Shown: positions 24,201 through 39,200 of the stretch, in pieces
How positions within the stretch are numbered: position 1 is the stretch's first letter
How the letters are laid out: each line of letters starts with the position of its first letter
Assembly (NCBI GenBank): GCA_035236585.1
Contig: CP141139.1
Location: forward strand, 38,635,217-38,699,216
From: Warburgia ugandensis
Lineage: Eukaryota > Streptophyta > Magnoliopsida > Canellales > Canellaceae
Direction: 5' to 3'
DNA: 64,000 nucleotides
The notes under the pieces: model-generated
Databases searched by the model: none
Seen by the model: the letters and a program-made list of their open reading frames with translations, nothing else
Told to the model about the DNA's origin: nothing
Made by a program: the position numbers and the translations under genes

Positions 24201-27200
24201 GATATACATGCATAGATGGACCAATCAAGGGAGACCAAATCAAATTTCCTTATTTTTTCCACCACATTTTCATGGGAATTGGAGCCATAAATGAGGTTTT
24301 CTAGTCTAACAAGGAAACCTAAGGAAGCCAATCCATTCAATCCTTGAAGCCAAAGGACAAATCCAATCAAGCCGTCAAAGTAAGTCCCCAAGCTACATGA
24401 GATCCATGCCACATGGAATCACACTATTGGATGAGACTTTTCAAAAAATTACCCATGCTTAAATTGGACTATTCAAGTTATAATTAGAAAGGAATGTGGC
24501 TCATAATCAACATGGTAAGATATACATGCATAGATGGACCAATCAAGGGAGACCAAATCAAATTTCCTTATTTTTTTCCACCACATTTTCATGGGAATTG
24601 GAGCCATAAATGAGGTTTTCTAGTCTAACAAGGAAACCTAAGGAAGCCAATCCATTCAATCCTTGAAGCCAAAGGACAAATCCAATCAAGCTGTCAAAGT
24701 AAGTCCCCAAACTACATGAGATCCATGCCACATGGAATCACAATATTGGATGAGACTTTTAAAAAAATTACCCATGCTTAAATTGGACTATTCAAGTTAT
24801 AATTAGAAAGGAATGTGGCTGATAATCAACATGGTAAGATATACATGCATAGATGGACCAATCAAGGGAGACCAAATCAAATTTCCTTATTTTTTCCACC
24901 ACATTTTCATGGGAATTGGAGCCATAAATGAGGTTTTCTAGTCTAACAAGGAAACCTAAGGAAGCCAATCCATTCAATCCTTGAAGCCAAAGGACAAATC
25001 CAATCAAGCCGTCAAAGTAAGTCCCCAAGCTACATGAGATCCATGCCACATGGAATCACACTATTGGATGAGACTTTTCAAAAAATTACCCATGCTTAAA
25101 TTGGACTATTCAAGTTATAATTAGAAAGGAATGTGGCTGATAATCAACATGGTAAGATATACATGCATAGATGGACCAATCAAGGGAGACCAAATCAAAT
25201 TTCCTTATTTTTTTCCACCACATTTTCATGGGAATTGGAGCCATAAATGAGGTTTTCTAGTCTAACAAGGAAACCTAAGGAAGCCAATCCATTCAATCCT
25301 TGAAGCCAAAGGACAAATCCAATCAAGCCGTCAAAGTAAGTCCCCAAGCTACATGAGATCCATGCCACATGGAATCACAATATTGGATGAGACTTTTAAA
25401 AAAATTACCCATGCTTAAATTGGACTATTCAAGTTATAATTAGAAAGGAATGTGGCTGATAATCAACATGGTAAGATATACATGCATAGATGGACCAATC
25501 AAGGGAGACCAAATCAAATTTCCTTATTTTTTCCACCACATTTTCATGGGAATTGGAGCCATAAATGAGGTTTTCTAGTCTAACAAGGAAACCTAAGGAA
25601 GCCAATCCATTCAATCCTTGAAGCCAAAGGACAAATCCAATCAAGCCGTCAAAGTAAGTCCCCAAGCTACATGAGATCCATGCCACATGGAATCACACTA
25701 TTGGATGAGACTTTTCAAAAAATTACCCATGCTTAAATTGGACTATTCAAGTTATAATTAGAAAGGAATGTGGCTGATAATCAACATGGTAAGATATACA
25801 TGCATAGATGGACCAATCAAGGGAGACCAAATCAAATTTCCTTATTTTTTCCACCACATTTTCATGGGAATTGGAGCCATAAATGAGGTTTTCTAGTCTA
25901 ACAAGGAAACCTAAGGAAGCCAATCCATTCAATCCTTGAAGCCAAAGGACAAATCCAATCAAGCCGTCAAAGTAAGTCCCCAAGCTACATGAGATCCATG
26001 CCACATGGAATCACAATATTGGATGAGACTTTTAAAAAATTACCCATGCTTAAATTGGACTATTCAAGTTATAATTAGAAAGGAATGTGGCTGATAATCA
26101 ACATGGTAAGATATACATGCATAGATGGACCAATCAAGGGAGACCAAATCAAATTTCCTTATTTTTTTCCACCACATTTTCATGGGAATTGGAGCCATAA
26201 ATGAGGTTTTCTAGTCTAACAAGGAAACCTAAGGAAGCCAATCCATTCAATCCTTGAAGCCAAAGGACAAATCCAATCAAGCCGTCAAAGTAAGTCCCCA
26301 AGCTACATGAGATCCATGCCACATGGAATCACACTATTGGATGAGACTTTTCAAAAAATTACCCATGCTTAAATTGGACTATTCAAGTTATAATTAGAAA
26401 GGAATGTGGCTGATAATCAACATGGTAAGATATACATGCATAGATGGACCAATCAAGGGAGACCAAATCAAATTTCCTTATTTTTTTCCACCACATTTTC
26501 ATGGGAATTGGAGCCATAAATGAGGTTTTCTAGTCTAACAAGGAAACCTAAGGAAGCCAATCCATTCAATCCTTGAAGCCAAAGGACAAATCCAATCAAG
26601 CCGTCAAAGTAAGTCCCCAAGCTACATGAGATCCATGCCACATGGAATCACACTATTGGATGAGACTTTTCAAAAAATTACCCATGCTTAAATTGGACTA
26701 TTCAAGTTATAATTAGAAAGGAATGTGGCTAATAATCAACATGGTAAGATATACATGCATAGATGGACCAATCAAGGGAGACCAAATCAAATTTCCTTAT
26801 TTTTTCCACCACATTTTCATGGGAATTGGAGCCATAAATGAGGTTTTCTAGTCTAACAAGGAAACCTAAGGAAGCCAATCCATTCAATCCTTGAAGCCAA
26901 AGGACAAATCCAATCAAGCCGTCAAAGTAAGTCCCCAAGCTACATGAGATCCATGCCACATGGAATCACAATATTGGATGAGACTTTTCAAAAATTACCC
27001 ATGCTTAAATTGGACTATTCAAGTTATAATTAGAAAGGAATGTGGCTGATAATCAACATGGTAAGATATACATGCATAGATGGACCAATCAAGGGAGACC
27101 AAATCAAATTTCCTTATTTTTTTCCACCACATTTTCATGGGAATTGGAGCCATAAATGAGGTTTTCTAGTCTAACAAGGAAACCTAAGGAAGCCAATCCA

Positions 27201-30200
27201 TTCAATCCTTGAAGCCAAAGGACAAATCCAATCAAGCCATCAAAGTAAGTCCCCAAGCTACATGAGATCCATGCCACATGGAATCACAATATTGGATGAG
27301 ACTTTTAAAAAATTACCCATGATTAAATTGGAACAATCAAGTTAAAATTAGAAAGGAATGTGGCTGATAATCAACATGGTAAGATATACATGCATAGATG
27401 GACCAATCAAGGGAGACCAAATCAAATTTCCTTATTTTTTCCACCACATTTTCATGGGAATTGGAGCCATAAATGAGGTTTTCTAGTCTAACAAGGAAAC
27501 CTAAGGAAGCCAATCCATTCAATCCTTGAAGCCAAAGGACAAATCCAATCAAGCCGTCAAAGTAAGTCCCCAAGCTACATGAGATCCATGCCACATGGAA
27601 TCACACTATTGGATGAGACTTTTCAAACAATTACCCATGCTTAAATTGGACTATTCAAGTTATAATTAGAAAGGAATGTGGCTGATAATCAACATGGTAA
27701 GATATACATGCATAGATGGACCAATCAAGGGAGACCAAATCAAATTTCCTTATTTTTTTCCACCACATTTTCATGGGAATTGGAGCCATAAATGAGGTTT
27801 TCTAGTCTAACAAGGAAACCTAAGGAAGCCAATCCATTCAATCATTGAAGCCAAAGGACAAATCCAATCAAGCCGTCAAAGTAAGTCCCTAAGTTACATG
27901 AGATCCATGCCACATGGAATCACACTATTGGATGAGACTTTTCAAAAAATTACCCATGCTTAAATTGGACTATTCAAGTTATAATTAGAAAGGAATGTGG
28001 CTGATAATCAACATGGTAAGATATACATGCATAGATGGACCAATCAAGGGAGACCAAATCAAATTTCCTTATTTTTTCCACCACATTTTCATGGGAATTG
28101 GAGCCATAAATGAGGTTTTCTAGTCTAACAAGGAAACCTAAGGAAGCCAATCCATTCAATCCTTGAAGCCAAAGGACAAATCCAATCAAGCCGTCAAAGT
28201 AAGTCCCCAAGCTACATGAGATCCATGCCACATGGAATCACAATATTGGATGAGACTTTTAAAAAAATTACCCATGCTTAAATTGGACTATTCAAGTTAT
28301 AATTAGAAAGGAATGTGGCTGATAATCAACATGGTAAGATATACATGCATAGATGGACCAATCAAGGGAGACCAAATCAAATTTCCTTATTTTTTCCACC
28401 ACATTTTCATGGGAATTGGAGCCATAAATGAGGTTTTCTAGTCTAACAAGGAAACCTAAGGAAGCCAATCCATTCAATCCTTGAAGCCAAAGGACAAATC
28501 CAATCAAGCCGTCAAAGTAAGTCCCCAAGCTACATGAGATCCATGCCACATGGAATCACAATATTGGATGAGACTTTTCAAAAAATTACCCATGCTTAAA
28601 TTGGACTATTCAAGTTATAATTAGAAAGGAATGTGGCTGATAATCAACATGGTAAGATATACATGCATAGATGGACCAATCAAGGGAGACCAAATCAAAT
28701 TTCCTTATTTTTTTCCACCACATTTTCATGGGAATTGGAGCCATAAATGAGGTTTTCTAGTCTAACAAGGAAACCTAAGGAAGCCAATCCATTCAATCCT
28801 TGAAGCCAAAGGACAAATCCAATCAAGCCGTCAAAGTAAGTCCCCAAGCTACATGAGATCCATGCCACATGGAATCACAATATTGGATGAGACTTTTAAA
28901 AAAATTACCCATGCTTAAATTGGACTATTCAAGTTATAATTAGAAAGGAATGTGGCTGATAATCAACATGGTAAGATATACATGCATAGATGGACCAATC
29001 AAGGGAGACCAAATCAAATTTCCTTATTTTTTCCACCACATTTTCATGGGAATTGGAGCCATAAATGAGGTTTTCTAGTCTAACAAGGAAACCTAAGGAA
29101 GCCAATCCATTCAATCCTTGAAGCCAAAGGACAAATCCAATCAAGCCGTCAAAGTAAGTCCCCAAGCTACATGAGATCCATGCCACATGGAATCACACTA
29201 TTGGATGAGACTTTTCAAACAATTACCCATGCTTAAATTGGACTATTCAAGTTATAATTAGAAAGGAATGTGGCTGATAATCAACATGGTAAGATATACA
29301 TGCATAGATGGACCAATCAAGGGAGACCAAATCAAATTTCCTTATTTTTTTCCACCACATTTTCATGGGAATTGGAGCCATAAATGAGGTTTTCTAGTCT
29401 AACAAGGAAACCTAAGGAAGCCAATCCATTCAATCCTTGAAGCCAAAGGACAAATCCAATCAAGCCGTCAAAGTAAGTCCCCAAGCTACATGAGATCCAT
29501 GCCACATGGAATCACACTATTGGATGAGACTTTTCAAAAAATTACCCATGCTTAAATTGGACTATTCAAGTTATAATTAGAAAGGAATGTGGCTGATAAT
29601 CAACATGGTAAGATATACATGCATAGATGGACCAATCAAGGGAGACCAAATCAAATTTCCTTATTTTTTTCCACCACATTTTCATGGGAATTGGAGCCAT
29701 AAATGAGGTTTTCTAGTCTAACAAGGAAACCTAAGGAAGCCAATCCATTCAATCATTGAAGCCAAAGGACAAATCCAATCAAGCCGTCAAAGTAAGTCCC
29801 CAAGCTACATGAGATCCATGCCACATGGAATCACACTATTGGATGAGACTTTTAAAAAAATTACCCATTCTTAAATTGGACTATTCAAGTTATAATTAGA
29901 AAGGAATGTGGCTGATAATCAACATGGTAAGATATACATGCATAGATGGACCAATCAAGGGAGACCAAATCAAATTTCCTTATTTTTTTCCACCACATTT
30001 TCATGGGAATTGGAGCCATAAATGAGGTTTTCTAGTCTAACAAGGAAACCTAAGGAAGCCAATCCATTCAATCCTTGAAGCCAAAGGACAAATCCAATCA
30101 AGCCGTCAAAGTAAGTCCCCAAGCTACATGAGATCCATGCCACATGGAATCACACTATTGGATGAGACTTTTCAAAAAATTACCCATGCTTAAATTGGAC

Positions 30201-33200
30201 TATTCAAGTTATAATTAGAAAGGAATGTGGCTAATAATCAACATGGTAAGATATACATGCATAGATGGACCAATCAAGGGAGACCAAATCAAATTTCCTT
30301 ATTTTTTTCCACCACATTTTCATGGGAATTGGAGCCATAAATGAGGTTTTCTAGTCTAACAAGGAAACCTAAGGAAGCCAATCCATTCAATCCTTGAAGC
30401 CAAAGGACAAATCCAATCAAGCCGTCAAAGTAAGTCCCCAAGCTACATGAGATCCATGCCACATGGAATCACACTATTGGATGAGACTTTTCAGAAAATT
30501 ACCCATGCTTAAATTGGACTATTCAAGTTATAATTAGAAAGGAATGTGGCTGATAATCAACATGGTAAGATATACATGCATAGATGGACCAATCAAGGGA
30601 GACCAAATCAAATTTCCTTATTTTTTCCACCACATTTTCATGGGAATTGGAGCCATAAATGAGGTTTTCTAGTCTAACAAGGAAACCTAAGGAAGCCAAT
30701 CCATTCAATCCTTGAAGCCAAAGGACAAATCCAATCAAGCCATCAAAGTAAGTCCCCAAGCTACATGAGATCCATGCCACATGGAATCACAATATTGGAT
30801 GAGACTTTTAAAAAAATTACCCATGCTTAAATTGGACTATTCAAGTTATAATTAGAAAGGAATGTGGCTGATAATCAACATGGTAAGATATACATGCATA
30901 GATGGACCAATCAAGGGAGACCAAATCAAATTTCCTTATTTTTTCCACCACATTTTCATGGGAATTGGAGCCATAAATGAGGTTTTCTAGTCTAACAAGG
31001 AAACCTAAGGAAGCCAATCCATTCAATCCTTGAAGCCAAAGGACAAATCCAATCAAGCCGTCAAAGTAAGTCCCCAAGCTACATGAGATCCATGCCACAT
31101 GGAATCACACTATTGGATGAGACTTTTCAAAAAATTACCCATGCTTAAATTGGACTATTCAAGTTATAATTAGAAAGGAATGTGGCTGATAATCAACATG
31201 GTAAGATATACATGCATAGATGGACCAATCAAGGGAGACCAAATCAAATTTCCTTATTTTTTCCACCACATTTTCATGGGAATTGGAGCCATAAATGAGG
31301 TTTTCTAGTCTAACAAGGAAACCTAAGGAAGCCAATCCATTCAATCCTTGAAGCCAAAGGACAAATCCAATCAAGCCGTCAAAGTAAGTCCCTAAGCTAC
31401 ATGAGATCCATGCCACATGGAATCACACTATTGGATGAGACTTTTCAAAAAATTACCCATGCTTAAATTGGACTATTCAAGTTATAATTAGAAAGGAATG
31501 TGGCTGATAATCAACATGGTAAGATATACATGCATAGATGGACCAATCAAGGGAGACCAAATCAAATTTCCTTATTTTTTTCCACCACATTTTCATGGGA
31601 ATTGGAGCCATAAATGAGGTTTTCTAGTCTAACAAGGAAACCTAAGGAAGCCAATCCATTCAATCCTTGAAGCCAAAGGACAAATCCAATCAAGCCGTCA
31701 AAGTAAGTCCCCAAGCTACATGAGATCCATGCCACATGGAATCACAATATTGGATGAGACTTTTAAAAAAATTACCCATGCTTAAATTGGACTATTCAAG
31801 TTATAATTAGAAAGGAATGTGGCTGATAATCAACATGGTAAGATATACATGCATAGATGGACCAATCAAGGGAGACCAAATCAAATTTCCTTATTTTTTC
31901 CACCACATTTTCATGGGAATTGGAGCCATAAATGAGGTTTTCTAGTCTAACAAGGAAACCTAAGGAAGCCAATCCATTCAATCCTTGAAGCCAAAGGACA
32001 AATCCAATCAAGCCGTCAAAGTAAGTCCCCAAGCTACATGAGATCCATGCCACATGGAATCACACTATTGGATGAGACTTTTCAGAAAATTACCCATGCT
32101 TAAATTGGACTATTCAAGTTATAATTAGAAAGGAATGTGGCTGATAATCAACATGGTAAGATATACATGCATAGATGGACCAATCAAGGGAGACCAAATC
32201 AAATTTCCTTATTTTTTTCCACCACATTTTCATGGGAATTGGAGCCATAAATGAGGTTTTCTAGTCTAACAAGGAAACCTAAGGAAGCCAATCCATTCAA
32301 TCCTTGAAGCCAAAGGACAAATCCAATCAAGCCATCAAAGTAAGTCCCCAAGCTACATGAGATCCATGCCACATGGAATCACACTATTGGATGAGACTTT
32401 TCAAAAAATTACCCATGCTTAAATTGGACTATTCAAGTTATAATTAGAAAGGAATGTGGCTGATAATCAACATGGTAAGATATACATGCATAGATGGACC
32501 AATCAAGGGAGACCAAATCAAATTTCCTTATTTTTTCCACCACATTTTCATGGGAATTGGAGCCATAAATGAGGTTTTCTAGTCTAACAAGGAAACCTAA
32601 GGAAGCCAATCCATTCAATCCTTGAAGCCAAAGGACAAATCCAATCAAGCCGTCAAAGTAAGTCCCCAAGCTACATGAGATCCATGCCACATGGAATCAC
32701 AATATTGGATGAGACTTTTAAAAAAATTACCCATGCTTAAATTGGACTATTCAAGTTATAATTAGAAAGGAATGTGGCTGATAATCAACATGGTAAGATA
32801 TACATGCATAGATGGACCAATCAAGGGAGACCAAATCAAATTTCCTTATTTTTTCCACCACATTTTCATGGGAATTGGAGCCATAAATGAGGTTTTCTAG
32901 TCTAACAAGGAAACCTAAGGAAGCCAATCCATTCAATCCTTGAAGCCAAAGGACAAATCCAATCAAGCCGTCAAAGTAAGTCCCCAAGCTACATGAGATC
33001 CATGCCACATGGAATCACACTATTGGATGAGACTTTTCAGAAAATTACCCATGCTTAAATTGGACTATTCAAGTTATAATTAGAAAGGAATGTGGCTGAT
33101 AATCAACATGGTAAGATATACATGCATAGATGGACCAATCAAGGGAGACCAAATCAAATTTCCTTATTTTTTCCACCACATTTTCATGGGAATTGGAGCC

Positions 33201-36200
33201 ATAAATGAGGTTTTCTAGTCTAACAAGGAAACCTAAGGAAGCCAATCCATTCAATCCTTGAAGCCAAAGGACAAATCCAATCAAGCCGTCAAAGTAAGTC
33301 CCCAAGCTACATGAGATCCATGCCACATGGAATCACACTATTGGATGAGACTTTTCAAAAAATTACCCATGCTTAAATTGGACTATTCAAGTTATAATTA
33401 GAAAGGAATGTGGCTAATAATCAACATGGTAAGATATACATGCATAGATGGACCAATCAAGGGAGACCAAATCAAATTTCCTTATTTTTTTCCACCACAT
33501 TTTCATGGGAATTGGAGCCATAAATGAGGTTTTCTAGTCTAACAAGGAAACCTAAGGAAGCCAATCCATTCAATCCTTGAAGCCAAAGGACAAATCCAAT
33601 CAAGCCGTCAAAGTAAGTCCCCAAGCTACATGAGATCCATGCCACATGGAATCACAATATTGGATGAGACTTTTCAAACAATTACCCATGCTTAAATTGG
33701 ACTATTCAAGTTATAATTAGAAAGGAATGTGGCTGATAATCAACATGGTAAGATATACATGCATAGATGGACCAATCAAGGGAGACCAAATCAAATTTCC
33801 TTATTTTTTTCCACCACATTTTCATGGGAATTGGAGCCATAAATGAGGTTTTCTAGTCTAACAAGGAAACCTAAGGAAGCCAATCCATTCAATCCTTGAA
33901 GCCAAAGGACAAATCCAATCAAGCCGTCAAAGTAAGTCCCCAAGCTACATGAGATCCATGCCACATGGAATCACACTATTGGATGAGACTTTTCAAAAAA
34001 TTACCCATGCTTAAATTGGACTATTCAAGTTATAATTAGAAAGGAATGTGGCTAATAATCAACATGGTAAGATATACATGCATAGATGGACCAATCAAGG
34101 GAGACCAAATCAAATTTCCTTATTTTTTCCACCACATTTTCATGGGAATTGGAGCCATAAATGAGGTTTTCTAGTCTAACAAGGAAACCTAAGGAAGCCA
34201 ATCCATTCAATCCTTGAAGCCAAAGGACAAATCCAATCAAGCTGTCAAAGTAAGTCCCCAAGCTACATGAGATCCATTTCACATGGAATCACACTATTGG
34301 ATGAGACTTTTCAAACAATTACCCATGCTTAAATTGGACTATTCAAGTTATAATTAGAAAGGAATGTGGCTGATAATCAACATGGTAAGATATACATGCA
34401 TAGATGGACCAATCAAGGGAGACCAAATCAAATTTCCTTATTTTTTTCCACCACATTTTCATGGGAATTGGAGCCATAAATGAGGTTTTCTAGTCTAACA
34501 AGGAAACCTAAGGAAGCCAATCCATTCAATCCTTGAAGCCAAAGGACAAATCCAATCAAGCCGTCAAAGTAAGTCCCCAAGCTACATGAGATCCATGCCA
34601 CATGGAATCACACTATTGGATGAGACTTTTCAAAAAATTACCCATGCTTAAATTGGACTATTCAAGTTATAATTAGAAAGGAATGTGGCTGATAATCAAC
34701 ATGGTAAGATATACATGCATAGATGGACCAATCAAGGGAGACCAAATCAAATTTCCTTATTCTTTTCCACCACATTTTCATGGGAATTGGAGCCATAAAT
34801 GAGGTTTTCTAGTCTAACAAGGAAACCTAAGGAAGCCAATCCATTCAATCCTTGAAGCCAAAGGACAAATCCAATCAAGCCGTCAAAGTAAGTCCCCAAG
34901 CTACATGAGATCCATGCCACATGGAATCACACTATTGGATGAGACTTTTCAAACAATTACCCATGCTTAAATTGGACTATTCAAGTTATAATTAGAAAGG
35001 AATGTGGCTAATAATCAACATGGTAAGATATACATGCATAGATGGACCAATCAAGGGAGACCAAATCAAATTTCCTTATTTTTTTCCACCACATTTTCAT
35101 GGGAATTGGAGCCATAAATGAGGTTTTCTAGTCTAACAAGGAAACCTAAGGAAGCCAATCCATTCAATCCTTGAAGCCAAAGGACAAATCCAATCAAGCC
35201 ATCAAAGTAAGTCCCCAAGCTACATGAGATCCATGCCACATGGAATCACACTATTGGATGAGACTTTTCAGAAAATTACCCATGCTTAAATTGGACTATT
35301 CAAGTTATAATTAGAAAGGAATGTGGCTGATAATCAACATGGTAAGATATACATGCATAGATGGACCAATCAAGGGAGACCAAATCAAATTTCCTTATTT
35401 TTTCCACCACATTTTCATGGGAATTGGAGCCATAAATGAGGTTTTCTAGTCTAACAAGGAAACCTAAGGAAGCCAATCCATTCAATCCTTGAAGCCAAAG
35501 GACAAATCCAATCAAGCTGTCAAAGTAAGTCCCCAAGCTACATGAGATCCATGCCACATGGAATCACACTATTGGATGAGACTTTTCAAACAATTACCCA
35601 TGCTTAAATTGGACTATTCAAGTTATAATTAGAAAGCAATGTGGCTTATAATCAACATGGTAAGATATACATGCATAGATGGACCAATCAAGGGAGACCA
35701 AATCAAATTTCCTTATTTTTTCCACCACATTTTCATGGGAATTGGAGCCATAAATGAGGTTTTCTAGTCTAACAAGGAAACCTAAGGAAGCCAATCCATT
35801 CAATCCTTGAAGCCAAAGGACAAATCCAATCAAGCCGTCAAAGTAAGTCCCCAAGCTACATGAGATCCATGCCACATGGAATCACACTATTGGATGAGAC
35901 TTTTCAAACAATTACCCATGCTTAAATTGGACTATTCAAGTTATAATTAGAAAGGAATGTGGCTGATAATCAACATGGTAAGATATACATGCATAGATGG
36001 ACCAATCAAGGGAGACCAAATCAAATTTCCTTATTTTTTCCACCACATTTTCATGGGAATTGGAGCCATAAATGAGGTTTTCTAATCTAACAAGGAAACC
36101 TAAGGAAGCCAATCCATTCAATCCTTGAAGCCAAAGGACAAATCCAATCAAGCCGTCAAAGTAAGTCCCCAAGCTACATGAGATCCATGCCACATGGAAT

Positions 36201-39200
36201 CACAATATTGGATGAGACTTTTCAAACAATTACCCATGCTTAAATTGGACTATTCAAGTTATAATTAGAAAGGAATGTGGCTGATAATCAACATGGTAAG
36301 ATATACATGCATAGATGGACCAATCAAGGGAGACCAAATCAAATTTCCTTATTTTTTCCACCACATTTTCATGGGAATTGGAGCCATAAATGAGGTTTTC
36401 TAGTCTAACAAGGAAACCTAAGGAAGCCAATCCATTCAATCCTTGAAGCCAAAGGACAAATCCAATCAAGCTGTCAAAGTAAGTCCCCAAGCTACATGAG
36501 ATCCATGCCACATGGAATCACACTATTGGATGAGACTTTTAAAAAAATTACCCATGCTTAAATTGGACTATTCAAGTTATAATTAGAAAGGAATGTGGCT
36601 GATAATCAACATGGTAAGATATTCATGCATAGATGGACCAATCAAGGGAGACCAAATCAAATTTCCTTATTTTTTCCACCACATTTTCATGGGAATTGGA
36701 GCCATAAATGAGGTTTTCTAGTCTAACAAGGAAACCTAAGGAAGCCAATCCATTCAATCCTTGAAGCCAAAGGACAAATCCAATCTAGCTGTCAAAGTAA
36801 GTCCCCAAGCTACATGAGATCCATGTCACATGGAATCACACTATTGGATGAGACTTTTCAAACAATTACCCATGCTTAAATTGGACTATTCAAGTTATAA
36901 TTAGAAAGGAATGTGGCTGATAATCAACATGGTAAGATATACATGCATAGATGGACCAATCAAGGGAGACCAAATCAAATTTCCTTACTTTTTTCCACCA
37001 CATTTTCATGGGAATTGGAGCCATAAATGAGGTTTTCTAGTCTAACAAGGAAACCTAAGGAAGCCAATCCATTCAATCCTTGAAGCCAAAGGACAAATCC
37101 AATCAAGCCGTCAAAGTAAGTCCCCAAGCTACATGAGATCCATGCCACATGGAATCACACTATTGGATGAGACTTTTCAAAAAATTACCCATGCTTAAAT
37201 TGGACTATTCAAGTTATAATTAGAAAGGAATGTGGCTGATAATCAACATGGTAAGATATACATGCATAGATGGACCAATCAAGGGAGACCAAATCAAATT
37301 TCCTTATTTTTTCCACCACATTTTCATGGGAATTGGAGCCATAAATGAGGTTTTCTAGTCTAACAAGGAAACCTAAGGAAGCCAATCCATTCAATCCTTG
37401 AAGCCAAAGGACAAATCCAATCAAGCCGTCAAAGTAAGTCCCCAAGCTACATGAGATCCATGCCACATGGAATCACACTATTGGATGAGACTTTTCAAAC
37501 AATTACCCATGCTTAAATTGGACTATTCAAGTTATAATTAGAAAGGAATGTGGCTGATAATCAACATGGTAAGATATACATGCATAGATGGACCAATCAA
37601 GGGAGACCAAATCAAATTTCCTTATTTTTTTCCACCACATTTTCATGGGAATTGGAGCCATAAATGAGGTTTTCTAATCTAACAAGGAAACCTAAGGAAG
37701 CCAATCCATTCAATCCTTGAAGCCAAAGGACAAATCCAATCAAGCCGTCAAAGTAAGTCCCCAAGCTACATGAGATCCATAACACATGGAATCACAATAT
37801 TGGATGAGACTTTTCAAACAATTACCCATGCTTAAATTGGACTATTCAAGTTATAATTAGAAAGGAATGTGGCTGATAATCAACATGGTAAGATATACAT
37901 GCATAGATGGACCAATCAAGGGAGACCAAATCAAATTTCCTTATTTTTTCCACCACATTTTCATGGGAATTGGAGCCATAAATGAGGTTTTCTAGTCTAA
38001 CAAGGAAACCTAAGGAAGCCAATCCATTCAATCCTTGAAGCCAAAGGACAAATCCAATCAAGCTGTCAAAGTAAGTCCCCAAGCTACATGAGATCCATGC
38101 CACATGGAATCACACTATTGGATGAGACTTTTCAAACAATTACCCATGCTTAAATTGGACTATTCAAGTTATAATTAGAAAGGAATGTGGCTGATAATCA
38201 ACATGGTAAGATATACATGCATAGATGGACCAATCAAGGGAGACCAAATCAAATTTCCTTATTTTTTTCCACCACATTTTCATGGGAATTGGAGCCATAA
38301 ATGAGGTTTTCTAATCTAACAAGGAACCCTAAGGAAGCCAATCCATTCAATCCTTGAAGCCAAAGGACAAATCCAATCAAGCCGTCAAAGTAAGTCCCCA
38401 AGCTACATGAGATCCATAACACATGGAATCACAATATTGGATGAGACTTTTAAAAAAATTACCCATGCTTAAATTGGACTATTCAAGTTATAATTAGAAA
38501 GGAATGTGGCTGATAATCAACATGGTAAGATATACATGCATAGATGGACCAATCAAGGGAGACCAAATCAAATTTCCTTATTTTTTCCACCACATTTTCA
38601 TGGGAATTGGAGCCATAAATGAGGTTTTCTAGTCTAACAAGGAAACCTAAGGAAGCCAATCCATTCAATCCTTGAAGCCAAAGGACAAATCCAATCAAGC
38701 TGTCAAAGTAAGTCCCCAAGCTACATGAGATCCATGCCACATGGAATCACACTATTGGATGAGACTTTTCAAACAATTACCCATGCTTAAATTGGACTAT
38801 TCAAGTTATAATTAGAAAGCAATGTGGCTGATAATCAACATGGTAAGATATACATGCATAGATGGACCAATCAAGGGAGACCAAATCAAATTTCCTTATT
38901 TTTTTCCACCACATTTTCATGGGAATTGGAGCCATAAATGAGGTTTTCTAGTCTAACAAGGAAACCTAAGGAAGCCAATCCATTCAATCCTTGAAGCCAA
39001 AGGACAAATCCAATCAAGCCATCAAAGTAAGTCCCCAAGCTACATGAGATCCATGCCACATGGAATCACACTATTGGATGAGACTTTTCAGAAAATTACC
39101 CATGCTTAAATTGGACTATTCAAGTTATAATTAGAAAGGAATGTGGCTGATAATCAACATGGTAAGATATACATGCATAGATGGACCAATCAAGGGAGAC

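Noticed and set aside
22563..38740. Repeated 85-residue open frame on the minus strand of the satellite
   Set aside because: It is open only in units with six Ts and breaks in seven-T units. It lies in LTR sequence with no recognised relatives, and its repetition follows from unit identity rather than selection.
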